Below the pieces are notes generated by a model. It saw only the letters and a list, made by a program, of their open reading frames with translations. It searched no databases and was not told where the DNA came from. A stretch of 50,477 nt of DNA from Planctomycetaceae bacterium (lineage in GTDB: Bacteria > Planctomycetota > Planctomycetia > Pirellulales > Pirellulaceae): positions 1 to 50,477 of the forward strand of contig JABHUV010000201.1 in the NCBI GenBank assembly GCA_018658605.1, in the 5' to 3' direction. The position numbers were made by a program, and so were the translations under genes. Shown piece after piece: positions 26,134 to 34,081 of the stretch (within the stretch, counting starts at the first letter, position 1; every line of letters begins with the position of its first letter).

Positions 26134-26442
26134 CTAGTTTTGTGATTCTAAGGCATTCCCTTCAATTTGTGCTGCGATAACGTTGTAGAGCATCACTGCA
26201 TGAGCAGCCCAGGCAAATTGAAAATAACTGCGGTATTCATCACATAGATTGATTTCCGGATTGCCAAATACCAGTCGTGCGACGCTGTCGATCCACAGTC
26301 CCATTTCGCAGTTTTCCGTATCTAACATCTCATACCCTTGCATGGCGTAGTTGGACATGCTCTCACGAAATCCCGCTGCCGATACGGCTTTTATACAGGA
26401 TTCACTAATCATAGGTATGCACTCTAGTTGGGTCGTCTTCAT
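26134..26442 (-). CDS. Small protein (102 aa), unknown, probable target of the local sigma factor
   Basis: 102 aa, acidic and mostly helical by eye, with three Cys and a segment DEYRSYFQFAWAAHAVMLYNVIAAQ that is amphipathic rather than a clear membrane span. No known family recognised. The ATG at 26440-26442 has a purine-rich AAGAAAGAAG upstream. It is convergent with the ECF gene (45-bp gap) and divergent from ssb. The strongest argument that it is a real gene is that copy 3 of the shared promoter element sits 52 bp upstream in the correct orientation. Confidence 0.7.
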   Translation of the reverse strand: MKTTQLECIPMISESCIKAVSAAGFRESMSNYAMQGYEMLDTENCEMGLWIDSVARLVFGNPEINLCDEYRSYFQFAWAAHAVMLYNVIAAQIEGNALESQN

Positions 26443-26493
26443 GATATGTCTTCTTTCTTGCGAAACTAAGTTCGTTTTTTAACGCGATTCTAT

Positions 26494-26524
26494 TACTTAA
26501 GAGAACGGCACTGATCAATTTCCG
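26494..26524 (-). promoter_or_regulatory. Bipartite element CGGAAA-N17-CTTAAGTA, copy 3 (before the 102-aa gene)
   Basis: On the minus strand, CGGAAA (26524-26519) and CTTAAGTA (26501-26494) are separated by exactly 17 bases. The extended TTCTCTTAAGTA is shared with copies 1 and 2. Orientation points at the 102-aa gene, leaving a leader of about 45 nt. Confidence 0.7.
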
Positions 26525-26603
26525 ACAAATTCTACGAAGAAAAATATGATTGGCAGTTCGGGTGACAGAACACATGTTTTCAGGAATTAAAGCCAAAAAA
26601 ATT

Positions 26604-26634
26604 CGGAAATCCCCCCGCCCCATTCTCTTAAGTA
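26604..26634 (+). promoter_or_regulatory. Bipartite element CGGAAA-N17-CTTAAGTA, copy 2 (before ssb)
   Basis: CGGAAA at 26604-26609 and CTTAAGTA at 26627-26634 with a 17-base spacer. The leader to the ssb ATG at 26668 would be about 25-30 nt. Copies 2 and 3 are back to back in the 26443-26667 intergenic region. Confidence 0.7.
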
Positions 26635-26638
26635 GTGA
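26622..26638 (+). repeat. 17-bp perfect direct repeat, right copy
   Basis: Exact second copy of the 17-mer at 22501-22517, containing the CTTAAGTA core of promoter copy 2. A third, 12-bp version (TTCTCTTAAGTA) is inverted at 26494-26505. Confidence 0.85.
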
Positions 26639-26667
26639 GTTGGTTGTATTTGTATGGAGGAAAGGTG

Positions 26668-27072
26668 ATGAGAAGTTTTAACAAAGTGATAATTATGGGT
26701 CGATTGACGAGGGATGTTGACCTACGCACAACGAGTGGGGGGAATTCTGTGATAGATTTGGGACTCGCTATCAATGAGCGTCGTCTGGGAGCGAATGGAG
26801 AATGGGTTGATGCGACTCAATTTGTGGATGCTACGTTTTGGAATCGTAAAGCGGAAATAATTGCCCAATATTTTAAGAAGGGTTCCCCGATACTGATTGA
26901 AGGGACGTTGCAACTTGATCGTTGGGAAAAGGACGGTAAGAACTTTTCTAAACTCAAAGTCCGGGGGACAGAATTCAGTTTTGTGGAAAACAAAAATGAA
27001 ACGAGTGTCGGTGGAGGGGATCGAAAATCGCAGTTAGTTGCCACGATGTCGGATGACGACATTCCGTTTTAA
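26668..27072 (+). CDS. ssb: Single-strand DNA-binding protein
   Basis: 134 aa from the ATG at 26668, which follows a strong GGAGGAAAGG ribosome binding site; a GTG start at 26635 would fall inside the promoter element. The OB fold is evident: NKVIIMGRLTRDVDLRTTSGGNSVIDLGLAIN, FVDATFWNRKAEIIAQYFKKGSPILIEGTLQLDRWEKDGKNFSKL. A short linker (about 105-125) leads to the acidic tip DDDIPF that recruits partner proteins. The linker is shorter than in E. coli SSB. Whether this is the housekeeping or a second SSB cannot be told from the window. The ECF-like element upstream and the adjoining kinase-macro/ECF genes suggest stress-regulated expression. Confidence 0.95.
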   Translation: MRSFNKVIIMGRLTRDVDLRTTSGGNSVIDLGLAINERRLGANGEWVDATQFVDATFWNRKAEIIAQYFKKGSPILIEGTLQLDRWEKDGKNFSKLKVRGTEFSFVENKNETSVGGGDRKSQLVATMSDDDIPF

Positions 27073-27139
27073 TTGGTCCGTGGTGAATACCGAACGTCCG
27101 GAATTCCAACGCGTCGGTTTGTGACTTTCAGCAAACAAG

Positions 27140-28297
27140 TCAAGGATTGTCGGCGATCGTTTTGAAGATGACTTCAGAGAACTTTGTGGTATCCACGTAT
27201 TCGCTGTTACTCATTATGACTACACCGGAATTGGTCTCACGATCGATAGCTAGGCGAGTCTTTGTCTTTTCTTGTGAGCCACCATGTCCGATCATTGGTC
27301 GACCGTTGAACTCCTTGAGTTGAAATCCTAAACCGTAGTTGGTTACGGTACCATCGGCAATTCGTTGTCGAGTAAACATTTTTGTTTGGGTCTCTTGGCT
27401 TACAAGTTTGCGTTGAAGTAGCCCTTCGGCAAATTTTGCTAAGTCATCGATGGTGGAAATAAATCCACCCCCACCGAGTTTCCAACTGACGTCGGTATCG
27501 GTCGACGGTGTGATTTCGCCTGTCGGCGACTTCCGATAACCAACAGTGCGATTTTGAATTCGTTTCCACTGATAATCCGGTTGGAGGGTTTTCATGGCCA
27601 ATGGTTTTGCGATCATACGATCTACCTGGACGTGAAAAGGTCTACCGGCAGAATGTTCGACAATAGCACTCAGAAGGATGTATCCTCGTGTTGTGTAGGA
27701 ATAAGCGGTTCCGGGTTCGTGTACTAATAAAGATTGATTAAATCCGTTTAGCGCTAGCCGAACTTGTTTGGCTGGATGAGGCCGTAAATAGTTTCGGGGA
27801 GTTCCTTTAACGATACCGTTTGTATAGTGGACGATGCCGGCCTGATGCGTCAACAGTTGCTCGAGGGTTATGTGATGGGATTGGCCGTCGCTGGTTCGTT
27901 GGGGGGGATAGTCGCCCAAGAATTGATCAACTGTTTGATCGATTGAGAGGACCCCCTGTTCGGCCAATTGTAATAATGTGATCGCTGTAAGCGACTTGGA
28001 GATGGACGCCCAGCGAAACATGGTTGAGCGGGAAATAGGGATTTGTGCTTCCCGATTTTGGTACCCAGTACTACTATAAAACGCTATTTGGCCGTCAAGG
28101 AGAACACCCACAGCGACGCCGACGGCGTTTTGCCTTTCAGCTTCCTTCTTTACAGCGGCGTGCACCGAGCGTTCAGTTGCGCTTTGTTGGGCAAACAAAA
28201 TACAAGCGGGTACCAAAACACAGCAGCACGTCAGCAGTGGCCGATAGGCATGAGTGCGAATTGCATATCCAATAGTACATTCCCTAAGCACCGACAT
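27140..28297 (-). CDS. Serine beta-lactamase-like hydrolase (class C / esterase type)
   Basis: 385 aa with an N-terminal hydrophobic stretch (about 19-36) serving as signal or anchor. The S98-I-S-K101 motif (SxxK nucleophile) is preceded by MFRWASI; YSYTTRGY supplies the tyrosine motif; GHGGSQEKTKTRLAID is the KTG-equivalent HGG motif. Members act as D-aminopeptidases, esterases or penicillin-binding-type hydrolases. It overlaps the stop of the isoaspartyl peptidase gene by one base (TAATG), so it is translationally coupled and probably works in peptide or peptidoglycan-fragment turnover with it. Confidence 0.9.
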   Translation of the reverse strand: MSVLRECTIGYAIRTHAYRPLLTCCCVLVPACILFAQQSATERSVHAAVKKEAERQNAVGVAVGVLLDGQIAFYSSTGYQNREAQIPISRSTMFRWASISKSLTAITLLQLAEQGVLSIDQTVDQFLGDYPPQRTSDGQSHHITLEQLLTHQAGIVHYTNGIVKGTPRNYLRPHPAKQVRLALNGFNQSLLVHEPGTAYSYTTRGYILLSAIVEHSAGRPFHVQVDRMIAKPLAMKTLQPDYQWKRIQNRTVGYRKSPTGEITPSTDTDVSWKLGGGGFISTIDDLAKFAEGLLQRKLVSQETQTKMFTRQRIADGTVTNYGLGFQLKEFNGRPMIGHGGSQEKTKTRLAIDRETNSGVVIMSNSEYVDTTKFSEVIFKTIADNP

Positions 28298-29286
28298 TAT
28301 TTTCCAATCTTGATATAGCGTAAGCCTTCGGAATCTGCAGCCGCTCGAGACATTCCAGCAGTATTGAACTGCATAGTAATGCGTCCCTTGTGGTCGATTC
28401 CAATCATTCCACCTCGGACTGGATGGTCGTCACCGAGTAAAATATCTTCGACGGCCTTTTCCATCCGCTGCCGATGATAAAGCATTCTAGCGGTTACATC
28501 GTAGGCAACCGCGTTTCTAATAAAGTCTTCACCAACTCCGGTACACGAAATTCCACAGGTGCGGTTATCGGCGAACGTACCGGCTCCGACAATTGGCGAA
28601 TCACCGATGCGACCATGCTTCTTATTGACCAATCCTCCGGTGGACGTACCAGCGGCGATGTTTCCCCGCCAATCGAGGGCGACGCATCCCACGGTTCCCA
28701 TTTGTTGTTCGTCTGTCAAGCGAATTTGATTTTGAGTTCGCTTTAATCGTTGTTCTTGGTGGCCTGTTCGAAAATATTCTGGAGTGACGATTTCGATGTT
28801 TGTGTGTTCAACGCTTGCGGCGAATTTGTCAGCACCATCCGCGGCGAGTAATATGTGGTGAGTTTCCGTCATAACCAGTCGTGCGAGAGAGATGGGGTTT
28901 TTAACGGTGGTGACTCCCCCGACGGCGCCACAGGCACGTGTACTGCCGTCCATAATCGTTGCATCGAGTTCGTTGGTGTTGGTTGCAGTAAGCACAGCGC
29001 CCTTCCCAGCATTAAAAAGCGGGGAATCTTCGAGGATTCGGATGACAGCCTCAACAGCATCGAGGCTAGTTTGACCATTACTCAACATGGTCGAACCTTT
29101 ATCGAGTGCTTGGCCAAGCACCACTTCGCGTGCTGCTATGACTTGTTCATCTTTAGTCGCACTACCAGCACCTCCATGAATCACTAAGGCAAATTTGTAG
29201 TGTCGTTTTTGTGCCATTGTCGAATCCATGGATGGAAAGATCAAAGAGAGTGTAAGTAGTAGGGAAAGTAGTTTGCTCAATATCAA
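28297..29286 (-). CDS. Isoaspartyl peptidase / plant-type L-asparaginase
   Basis: 329 aa Ntn-hydrolase with a signal peptide (1-25), hence exported. LVIHGGAGS (opening), ELDATIMDGSTRACGAVGGV, the autoprocessing site M-G197-T198-V-G with catalytic Thr198, and GNIAAGTSTGGLVNKKHGRIGDSPIVGAGTFAD are all intact. It hydrolyses isoaspartyl dipeptides and asparagine after self-cleavage before Thr198. It is co-oriented with the M19 dipeptidase (45-bp gap) and overlaps the beta-lactamase-like gene, forming a small hydrolase operon. Confidence 0.93.
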   Translation of the reverse strand: MILSKLLSLLLTLSLIFPSMDSTMAQKRHYKFALVIHGGAGSATKDEQVIAAREVVLGQALDKGSTMLSNGQTSLDAVEAVIRILEDSPLFNAGKGAVLTATNTNELDATIMDGSTRACGAVGGVTTVKNPISLARLVMTETHHILLAADGADKFAASVEHTNIEIVTPEYFRTGHQEQRLKRTQNQIRLTDEQQMGTVGCVALDWRGNIAAGTSTGGLVNKKHGRIGDSPIVGAGTFADNRTCGISCTGVGEDFIRNAVAYDVTARMLYHRQRMEKAVEDILLGDDHPVRGGMIGIDHKGRITMQFNTAGMSRAAADSEGLRYIKIGK

Positions 29287-29331
29287 GTATCCAAACGAAA
29301 AAATATAATGGTTAAAGTTTTAAAATGCTGG

Positions 29332-30561
29332 CTAATGCTGGTTGGCGACTCGTTCAACCTGACGAATCACTCTCATCATATTACCACTCATTATTTTATC
29401 AATATCACGTTTGGAATATCCACGGTCCAATAATATCTGGGTAATGCGGGGGTAGGTAGACACGTCTTCTAGTCCCACCGGCAGTTTTGAAACGCCATCG
29501 AAATCCGAACCGATACCAACATGGTTAATACCTGCGATATTTACGATATGGTCGATGTGATCGACAACGTCGTAGATTGTGCCACGAGGATAGGGATTAG
29601 CGGTTCGCCAGCGCTTAACGGCCGCATCAAATTCATCATCGTCCGAGTGTGTTTGTCGCAACTTCCGCGAAACATCAAACATGGTGGACATGATTTTAGC
29701 GGCTTCGGGTTCGATAAATCCGGAGAAAAAATTGACCATGACAATACCACCATTGACTGGCATGCGCTCAAGTATCGTGTCGGGGACGTTACGTACGTGA
29801 TCGGCGACACTACGAGCGGAAGAGTGCGAAAACATGATAGGTGCTGTCGTTGTATCCAGTGCGTCATGCATCGTGGACTCGGCAACATGTGACAGGTCGA
29901 CGATCATCCCCAGAGAATTCATCTGTTGCACAATTTCCTCACCAAAAGCGTTGAGCCCCTGATGTTTGGGATCATCTGTCGCGGAATCCGCCCATTTAAG
30001 AGTATCCGAGTGGGTAAGTGTCATGTAGCGGGCACCAAGATCAAACAAACGGTGTAGATTGGCGACGGAATTTTCTATGGAATGTCCACCCTCAACACCA
30101 ATGAGCGATGCAATTTTTCCCTGTCGGCGAGCTTGAACGATATCTTGATAATTTGAAACAGCAGCAAACGTATCGGGATATTTGTTGATCATGGCGTGTA
30201 CTATCTGAATTTGCTCTAGCGTCTCTAACAGCGCCGTACCTCGATAGGCTGTAGCGGCGGGTACATACACTGACCAGTATTGTGCACCGACGTTACCCTG
30301 AACGAGGCGCGGAATATCCGTATGAATGGTTGGTTGTGGTTTGGCAATATCCATAGTTACGAATGATGACGAGCCTACCTTCTTGAGCGTGTAAGGTAGA
30401 TCATTGTGGCCATCAAAGACAAAGGTAGCATTATGGATTCGTGCGGCGCGGGGGGAGACAATTGTATTTGACTCCTGAAAAGCGGATGTGGTCCCGACAC
30501 AGGCATAAGCCAAGATGATAAAGGGTGCAAAAAGGGTGGATAGTCGAGGAGTTTTGCGCAA
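29332..30561 (-). CDS. Membrane dipeptidase (peptidase family M19)
   Basis: 409 aa with a signal peptide (about 1-28). Zinc-site motifs include DGHNDLPY, the Glu of GVEGGHSIEN, MIVDLSHVAESTM, and FSHSSARSV. HVGIGSDFDGV and the C-terminal DKIMSGNMMRVIRQVE are hallmark family segments. M19 enzymes cleave dipeptides, including those with D-residues at the C-terminus. It is the first gene of the minus-strand trio with the isoaspartyl peptidase and the beta-lactamase-like hydrolase. The 278-bp gap upstream probably carries its promoter and that of the divergent EF-hand gene. Confidence 0.94.
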   Translation of the reverse strand: MRKTPRLSTLFAPFIILAYACVGTTSAFQESNTIVSPRAARIHNATFVFDGHNDLPYTLKKVGSSSFVTMDIAKPQPTIHTDIPRLVQGNVGAQYWSVYVPAATAYRGTALLETLEQIQIVHAMINKYPDTFAAVSNYQDIVQARRQGKIASLIGVEGGHSIENSVANLHRLFDLGARYMTLTHSDTLKWADSATDDPKHQGLNAFGEEIVQQMNSLGMIVDLSHVAESTMHDALDTTTAPIMFSHSSARSVADHVRNVPDTILERMPVNGGIVMVNFFSGFIEPEAAKIMSTMFDVSRKLRQTHSDDDEFDAAVKRWRTANPYPRGTIYDVVDHIDHIVNIAGINHVGIGSDFDGVSKLPVGLEDVSTYPRITQILLDRGYSKRDIDKIMSGNMMRVIRQVERVANQH

Positions 30562-30839
30562 CGGATTGAACCTTTCTTAACCAGTAGTAGAGCTTCGCAT
30601 CTCACGTTTATAGTCGTCAATTATAGCCGTTTTGCTCGTAGTTGGTTGGGAGAATGTCTGAGCATGGACTCTTAGCGGCAGGGCAATAACGTTGGGTTCG
30701 GCGCGGTTGTATTTTCCGACACAATAATTTTATGCAAAAAAATTGGAAGACGTGGCCAGACGTTCTCTGTTTTACACGCCGTATTTGATAGAATAATGTC
30801 AACTCTTCTCCCACGCGTATTATTTTTAGGGTACTGACT

Positions 30840-31634
30840 ATGGCTTTTGATTTTTCCTGCCCAGCATGCAATCATACTACGCAAATGGACAACTCAGCAT
30901 CCGGAGAAATGGGCGTTTGCCCGAAATGCGATGCTGAAGTAATGATCCAACGAGATAGCGTGGTTTCCGACCCGGAGCAATTGTCGGCAACGTCGACTGG
31001 TGTCGCCAAGAATTCGGATATTGAATTAGGGTCCGGTACTAACATCGCTTCACGGATTATTATGGTTACCGTGTTTCTTTGTGTGATGAGTGGCGGCGGA
31101 TTTATGATTTATAACGGATTTGAAATATTTGGTTACCAATACAAAGGAGTTGTCGGGATATTAGAAGACGCGCCGGAATACGGATTGTCTGACTACCAAA
31201 TAAAACTGCTGGAAGAAACTAAGGGTAACAAAGGACCGCCAGATTATTCTCAATATGCCGTAGAACCGCTAGTTCGGTCTGAGGAAGAAATCAGGTTGGA
31301 TGAGGCTATGACCGGGGGCGAAGGCGGTTTTGGTGGCGACACAGGGGACGGGGGTGAAGGTAGTGCGAGCGACGGTCAAAGTTCGGGCGGTCGTAGTTTT
31401 GACCCAGAGAGAATCTTTAACGACCGGGATGAGAATATGGATGGCCTACTATCCGGCGATGAAATCAGTGAACGCATGCAGTCACGGGTAGATGAAATGG
31501 ATAAAGATAAGGATGGCGCTATTTCAAAAATGGAATTCCTTGCTGCGATGCAACGTTTCCGAGACTCGCGTCAGGGTGGGCGAGGAGACGGGGTCGCACC
31601 GCGAGGCGATAGCGGTGCTGGAAGGCCAGAATAG
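30840..31634 (+). CDS. Zinc-ribbon, single-TM, EF-hand protein
   Basis: 264 aa. A zinc-ribbon-like start has C7-P-A-C10 and C27-P-K-C30. One transmembrane helix spans about 73-95 (IIMVTVFLCVMSGGGFMIYNG). A Gly/Ser-rich linker (about 155-180) leads to two EF-hands: DRDENMDGLLSGDE and DKDKDGAISKME, each with the Dx(D/N)xDG calcium-loop pattern. The C-terminus is Gly/Arg-rich. Function unknown; the topology suggests a cytoplasmic zinc ribbon and an external calcium-binding tail. The next gene carries nearly the same EF-hand cassette. Confidence 0.8.
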   Translation: MAFDFSCPACNHTTQMDNSASGEMGVCPKCDAEVMIQRDSVVSDPEQLSATSTGVAKNSDIELGSGTNIASRIIMVTVFLCVMSGGGFMIYNGFEIFGYQYKGVVGILEDAPEYGLSDYQIKLLEETKGNKGPPDYSQYAVEPLVRSEEEIRLDEAMTGGEGGFGGDTGDGGEGSASDGQSSGGRSFDPERIFNDRDENMDGLLSGDEISERMQSRVDEMDKDKDGAISKMEFLAAMQRFRDSRQGGRGDGVAPRGDSGAGRPE

Positions 31635-31702
31635 CAAAGTGGGCCACGTTAGGTTAGCAAATCAACGAATATAACGGGCGATTTATTTGAAGCAGGCGAA
31701 CA

Positions 31703-32620
31703 ATGGAACAGCAAGACATTAGCCCTAGCGATAAAGACTTAACGGCGACCGAGAAGGAAAGATTTTGGACGGTAGACCGTGTTATTACCTGCGGTGTGTT
31801 AGCGATCGCAGTTGTTGTAGTGTTAATTGACTACCGCGTGCGAACCACATGGGAGTCTGATTTTGAGGAACTTCTTACTGCGGTTACGATGGCCAAGACG
31901 CCCGGCTTAGTGGATACGGGTGATGTTGATTTAACGCTTGTTGATACGATTCGAAGTGGCGCCGGGGTTAGTCGGTGGTTGGAAGATCGCGGATATGTGA
32001 TCGATCAATCACTGTCATCGGATTTTGAACGAATCTTTTCCATCTCCAGCGGTATTCGTACGTGTTTTGTAAATGTAGATGTTCGTCGTTCCGGCATTCA
32101 GGGTGATCAGCGGGAAGAAATAATTTTAGTTAGTCGGGAAGATTTTTACGCGTGGAATTCAAGACCGGGTACCGAACAGGAGAGTATCGCTAGGGAAGAT
32201 CCAGAGGGAGCAGGTTCTCGAGGCGGACAGCAAACGGGGAATGCGGGCGGTGGCGGTGGTCAACAGGGTGGCAGCGGTCGCGGTTTTGATCCAGAACAAA
32301 TATTTACCGATCGAGATAAAGATATGGATGGGTTGCTAACCGGCGAAGAAATCAGTGAACGTCTGCGTTCCGGATTACAAGAAATGGATAAGGATGACGA
32401 CGGTGCCATCTCAAAAGATGAGTTTCTTAAAGCGATTTCGGCGATGATGGCTGCCCGTCAACAAAGAGGTGGCGGAGGCGGCGGAGGCGGTGCAGACGAA
32501 GCCGGAATTATGAGTCTTCCGGATGACCCCTTCGAGCAAGGCGAATTAGGGTTTCCCGACGCCAACGCTTTACCAGAAGATATTGAAAAATTGAAGAAGA
32601 AGTTGGACGCTGGCCAATAG
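31703..32620 (+). CDS. Single-TM EF-hand protein, paralogous cassette
   Basis: 305 aa. There is one transmembrane helix at about 26-46 (RVITCGVLAIAVVVVLIDY), an unidentified globular part (about 50-155), a Gly-rich linker, two EF-hands (DRDKDMDGLLTGEE and DKDDDGAISKDE) and a poly-Gly stretch near residue 255. The EF-hand cassette is almost identical in layout to that of the upstream protein, while the N-terminal parts differ, so a duplicated cassette has been attached to two different membrane modules. The genes are 68 bp apart and likely co-transcribed. No family name can be assigned. Confidence 0.78.
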   Translation: MEQQDISPSDKDLTATEKERFWTVDRVITCGVLAIAVVVVLIDYRVRTTWESDFEELLTAVTMAKTPGLVDTGDVDLTLVDTIRSGAGVSRWLEDRGYVIDQSLSSDFERIFSISSGIRTCFVNVDVRRSGIQGDQREEIILVSREDFYAWNSRPGTEQESIAREDPEGAGSRGGQQTGNAGGGGGQQGGSGRGFDPEQIFTDRDKDMDGLLTGEEISERLRSGLQEMDKDDDGAISKDEFLKAISAMMAARQQRGGGGGGGGADEAGIMSLPDDPFEQGELGFPDANALPEDIEKLKKKLDAGQ

Positions 32621-32691
32621 ATAAGCAATCGAACTGTTGGTAAGTATATTGTATATATTCGAAATGCGAAATTGGAAGTTACGGGGATACG

Positions 32692-34068
32692 ATGAATAAT
32701 AATGCAGACGAGAATAATAACACCGGCAACTTTGTTGGCGGCACTCAATTTGATAGACGTCGATTTATCGGGGGCGCCGCAATAGGAGCCGTGTCGGCTG
32801 TTCCATATTTCGGTTGGCAGAAGTTAGCATTTGCCAATGTTAGCCAAAACGATAAACCTAATATCGGTTGTATCGGTGTCGGAAGTATGGGGACTGGTGA
32901 TGCACGCGGACACGCAAACTTTGGAAATATCGTCGCAGTGTGCGATGTTGACGAAGCGCATGCATTGCGAGCTAAAAATGACGGTAATATTGGACGGGGA
33001 AAATCCGATCACTACGGTGATTATCGGCGAGTGCTTGATCGCTCGGATATTGATGTGGTGAGTATCGTTACGCCCGACCATTGGCATATCAAGATTGCTG
33101 TCGAGGCATTGGAGGCTGGAAAACATGTGTTCTGCCAAAAGCCACTGACGTTGACTTTGGAAGAAAATCGCCTCATTCGAAATGCCTGTAAGAAACATCC
33201 TAAACAAGCATTTTTAGTGGGGACACAACAGCGTAGTTCACGTGGTCGTTTTTTACGTGCCGTTAATATGGTGCAAAAGGGTTTGTTGGGCGACATTAAA
33301 CGTGTCACTGTTGGAATTAATGGATCCCCAACGGGAGGTCCATTCCCGGTTGCTGAAGTTCCGAAAACGCTAAACTGGGACATGTGGCAAGGACAGGCAC
33401 CTGTACAGGAATATCGGACTCGACGGTGTCATTACGAATTTCGTTGGTGGTATGAATATTCCGGAGGGAAATTTACCGACTGGGGCGCTCACCATGTTGA
33501 CATCGCAATGTGGGCCCTAAATCGCAACGCTGCCGGTGACGGACCAGTCGAAGTAGACGGTACAAATTGCCAGCATCCTGTTGATTACAAGGATGGGCAT
33601 GCACTAGTCAATGACGCCTATAATTCATCGCACGTATTCTCCGTGTTGCATAAATTCTCGGATGGAGTGGTTATGGACGTTACGAGTCACGGAGATAATG
33701 GGATTACGTTCGAGGGCACCAAGGGAAAGATGTTTGTCAACCGAGGTAAAATAACGGGCGTACCCATTGAAGAGAATTGGGATAAGGACCTTTATTCGGA
33801 CGAGGATGTTGTCGCGTTATATAAAGGCAAGCCTTTTGAGGGGCACAAGAATAATTTCTATCGATGTGTTCGCGAAGGCGGCCTGACGGTTTCCGACCCG
33901 TTTAGTCATCTTCAAGCGATGGCTGTTTGCCACCTAAGTACGCTCACCGCGCGACTAGGCCGCAAGATTCAGTGGGACCCGAAAACGGAGCAGGTGATTG
34001 GAGACGACCAAGCCAATTCGTTTACGAGTCGCAAACGCCGCAAAGGATTTGAAATCTTGAAAGTTTAG
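32692..34068 (+). CDS. Gfo/Idh/MocA family oxidoreductase, Tat-exported
   Basis: 458 aa. FDRRRFIGGAAIGAVSAVPYFG is a twin-arginine signal preceded by an Asn-rich leader. The Rossmann start GCIGVGSMGTGDARGH gives the NAD(P) site. SIVTPDHWHIKIAVEALEAGKHVFCQKPLTLT contains the family KP motif with catalytic Lys (Q instead of the usual E before it, common in exported planctomycete members). FRWWYEYSGGKFTDWGAHHVDIA is the substrate-domain signature. It probably oxidises or epimerises a sugar derivative. The start is 71 bp after the second EF-hand gene. A hairpin after its stop separates it from the convergent protease. Confidence 0.94.
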   Translation: MNNNADENNNTGNFVGGTQFDRRRFIGGAAIGAVSAVPYFGWQKLAFANVSQNDKPNIGCIGVGSMGTGDARGHANFGNIVAVCDVDEAHALRAKNDGNIGRGKSDHYGDYRRVLDRSDIDVVSIVTPDHWHIKIAVEALEAGKHVFCQKPLTLTLEENRLIRNACKKHPKQAFLVGTQQRSSRGRFLRAVNMVQKGLLGDIKRVTVGINGSPTGGPFPVAEVPKTLNWDMWQGQAPVQEYRTRRCHYEFRWWYEYSGGKFTDWGAHHVDIAMWALNRNAAGDGPVEVDGTNCQHPVDYKDGHALVNDAYNSSHVFSVLHKFSDGVVMDVTSHGDNGITFEGTKGKMFVNRGKITGVPIEENWDKDLYSDEDVVALYKGKPFEGHKNNFYRCVREGGLTVSDPFSHLQAMAVCHLSTLTARLGRKIQWDPKTEQVIGDDQANSFTSRKRRKGFEILKV

Positions 34069-34081
34069 TTGAGTGTTCACT

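Noticed and set aside
26123..26146. ATCACA...TGTGAT inverted repeat between the ECF gene and the orphan gene as terminator
   Set aside because: Only six paired bases with a 12-base loop, and it includes the orphan's stop codon; too weak to call.
22501..26638. 17-bp direct repeats flanking 4.1 kb as attachment sites or target duplication of a mobile island
   Set aside because: A third inverted copy exists, CGGAAA is conserved at a fixed distance upstream of all three, and no integrase, transposase or tRNA is present. A promoter repeat explains the data better.
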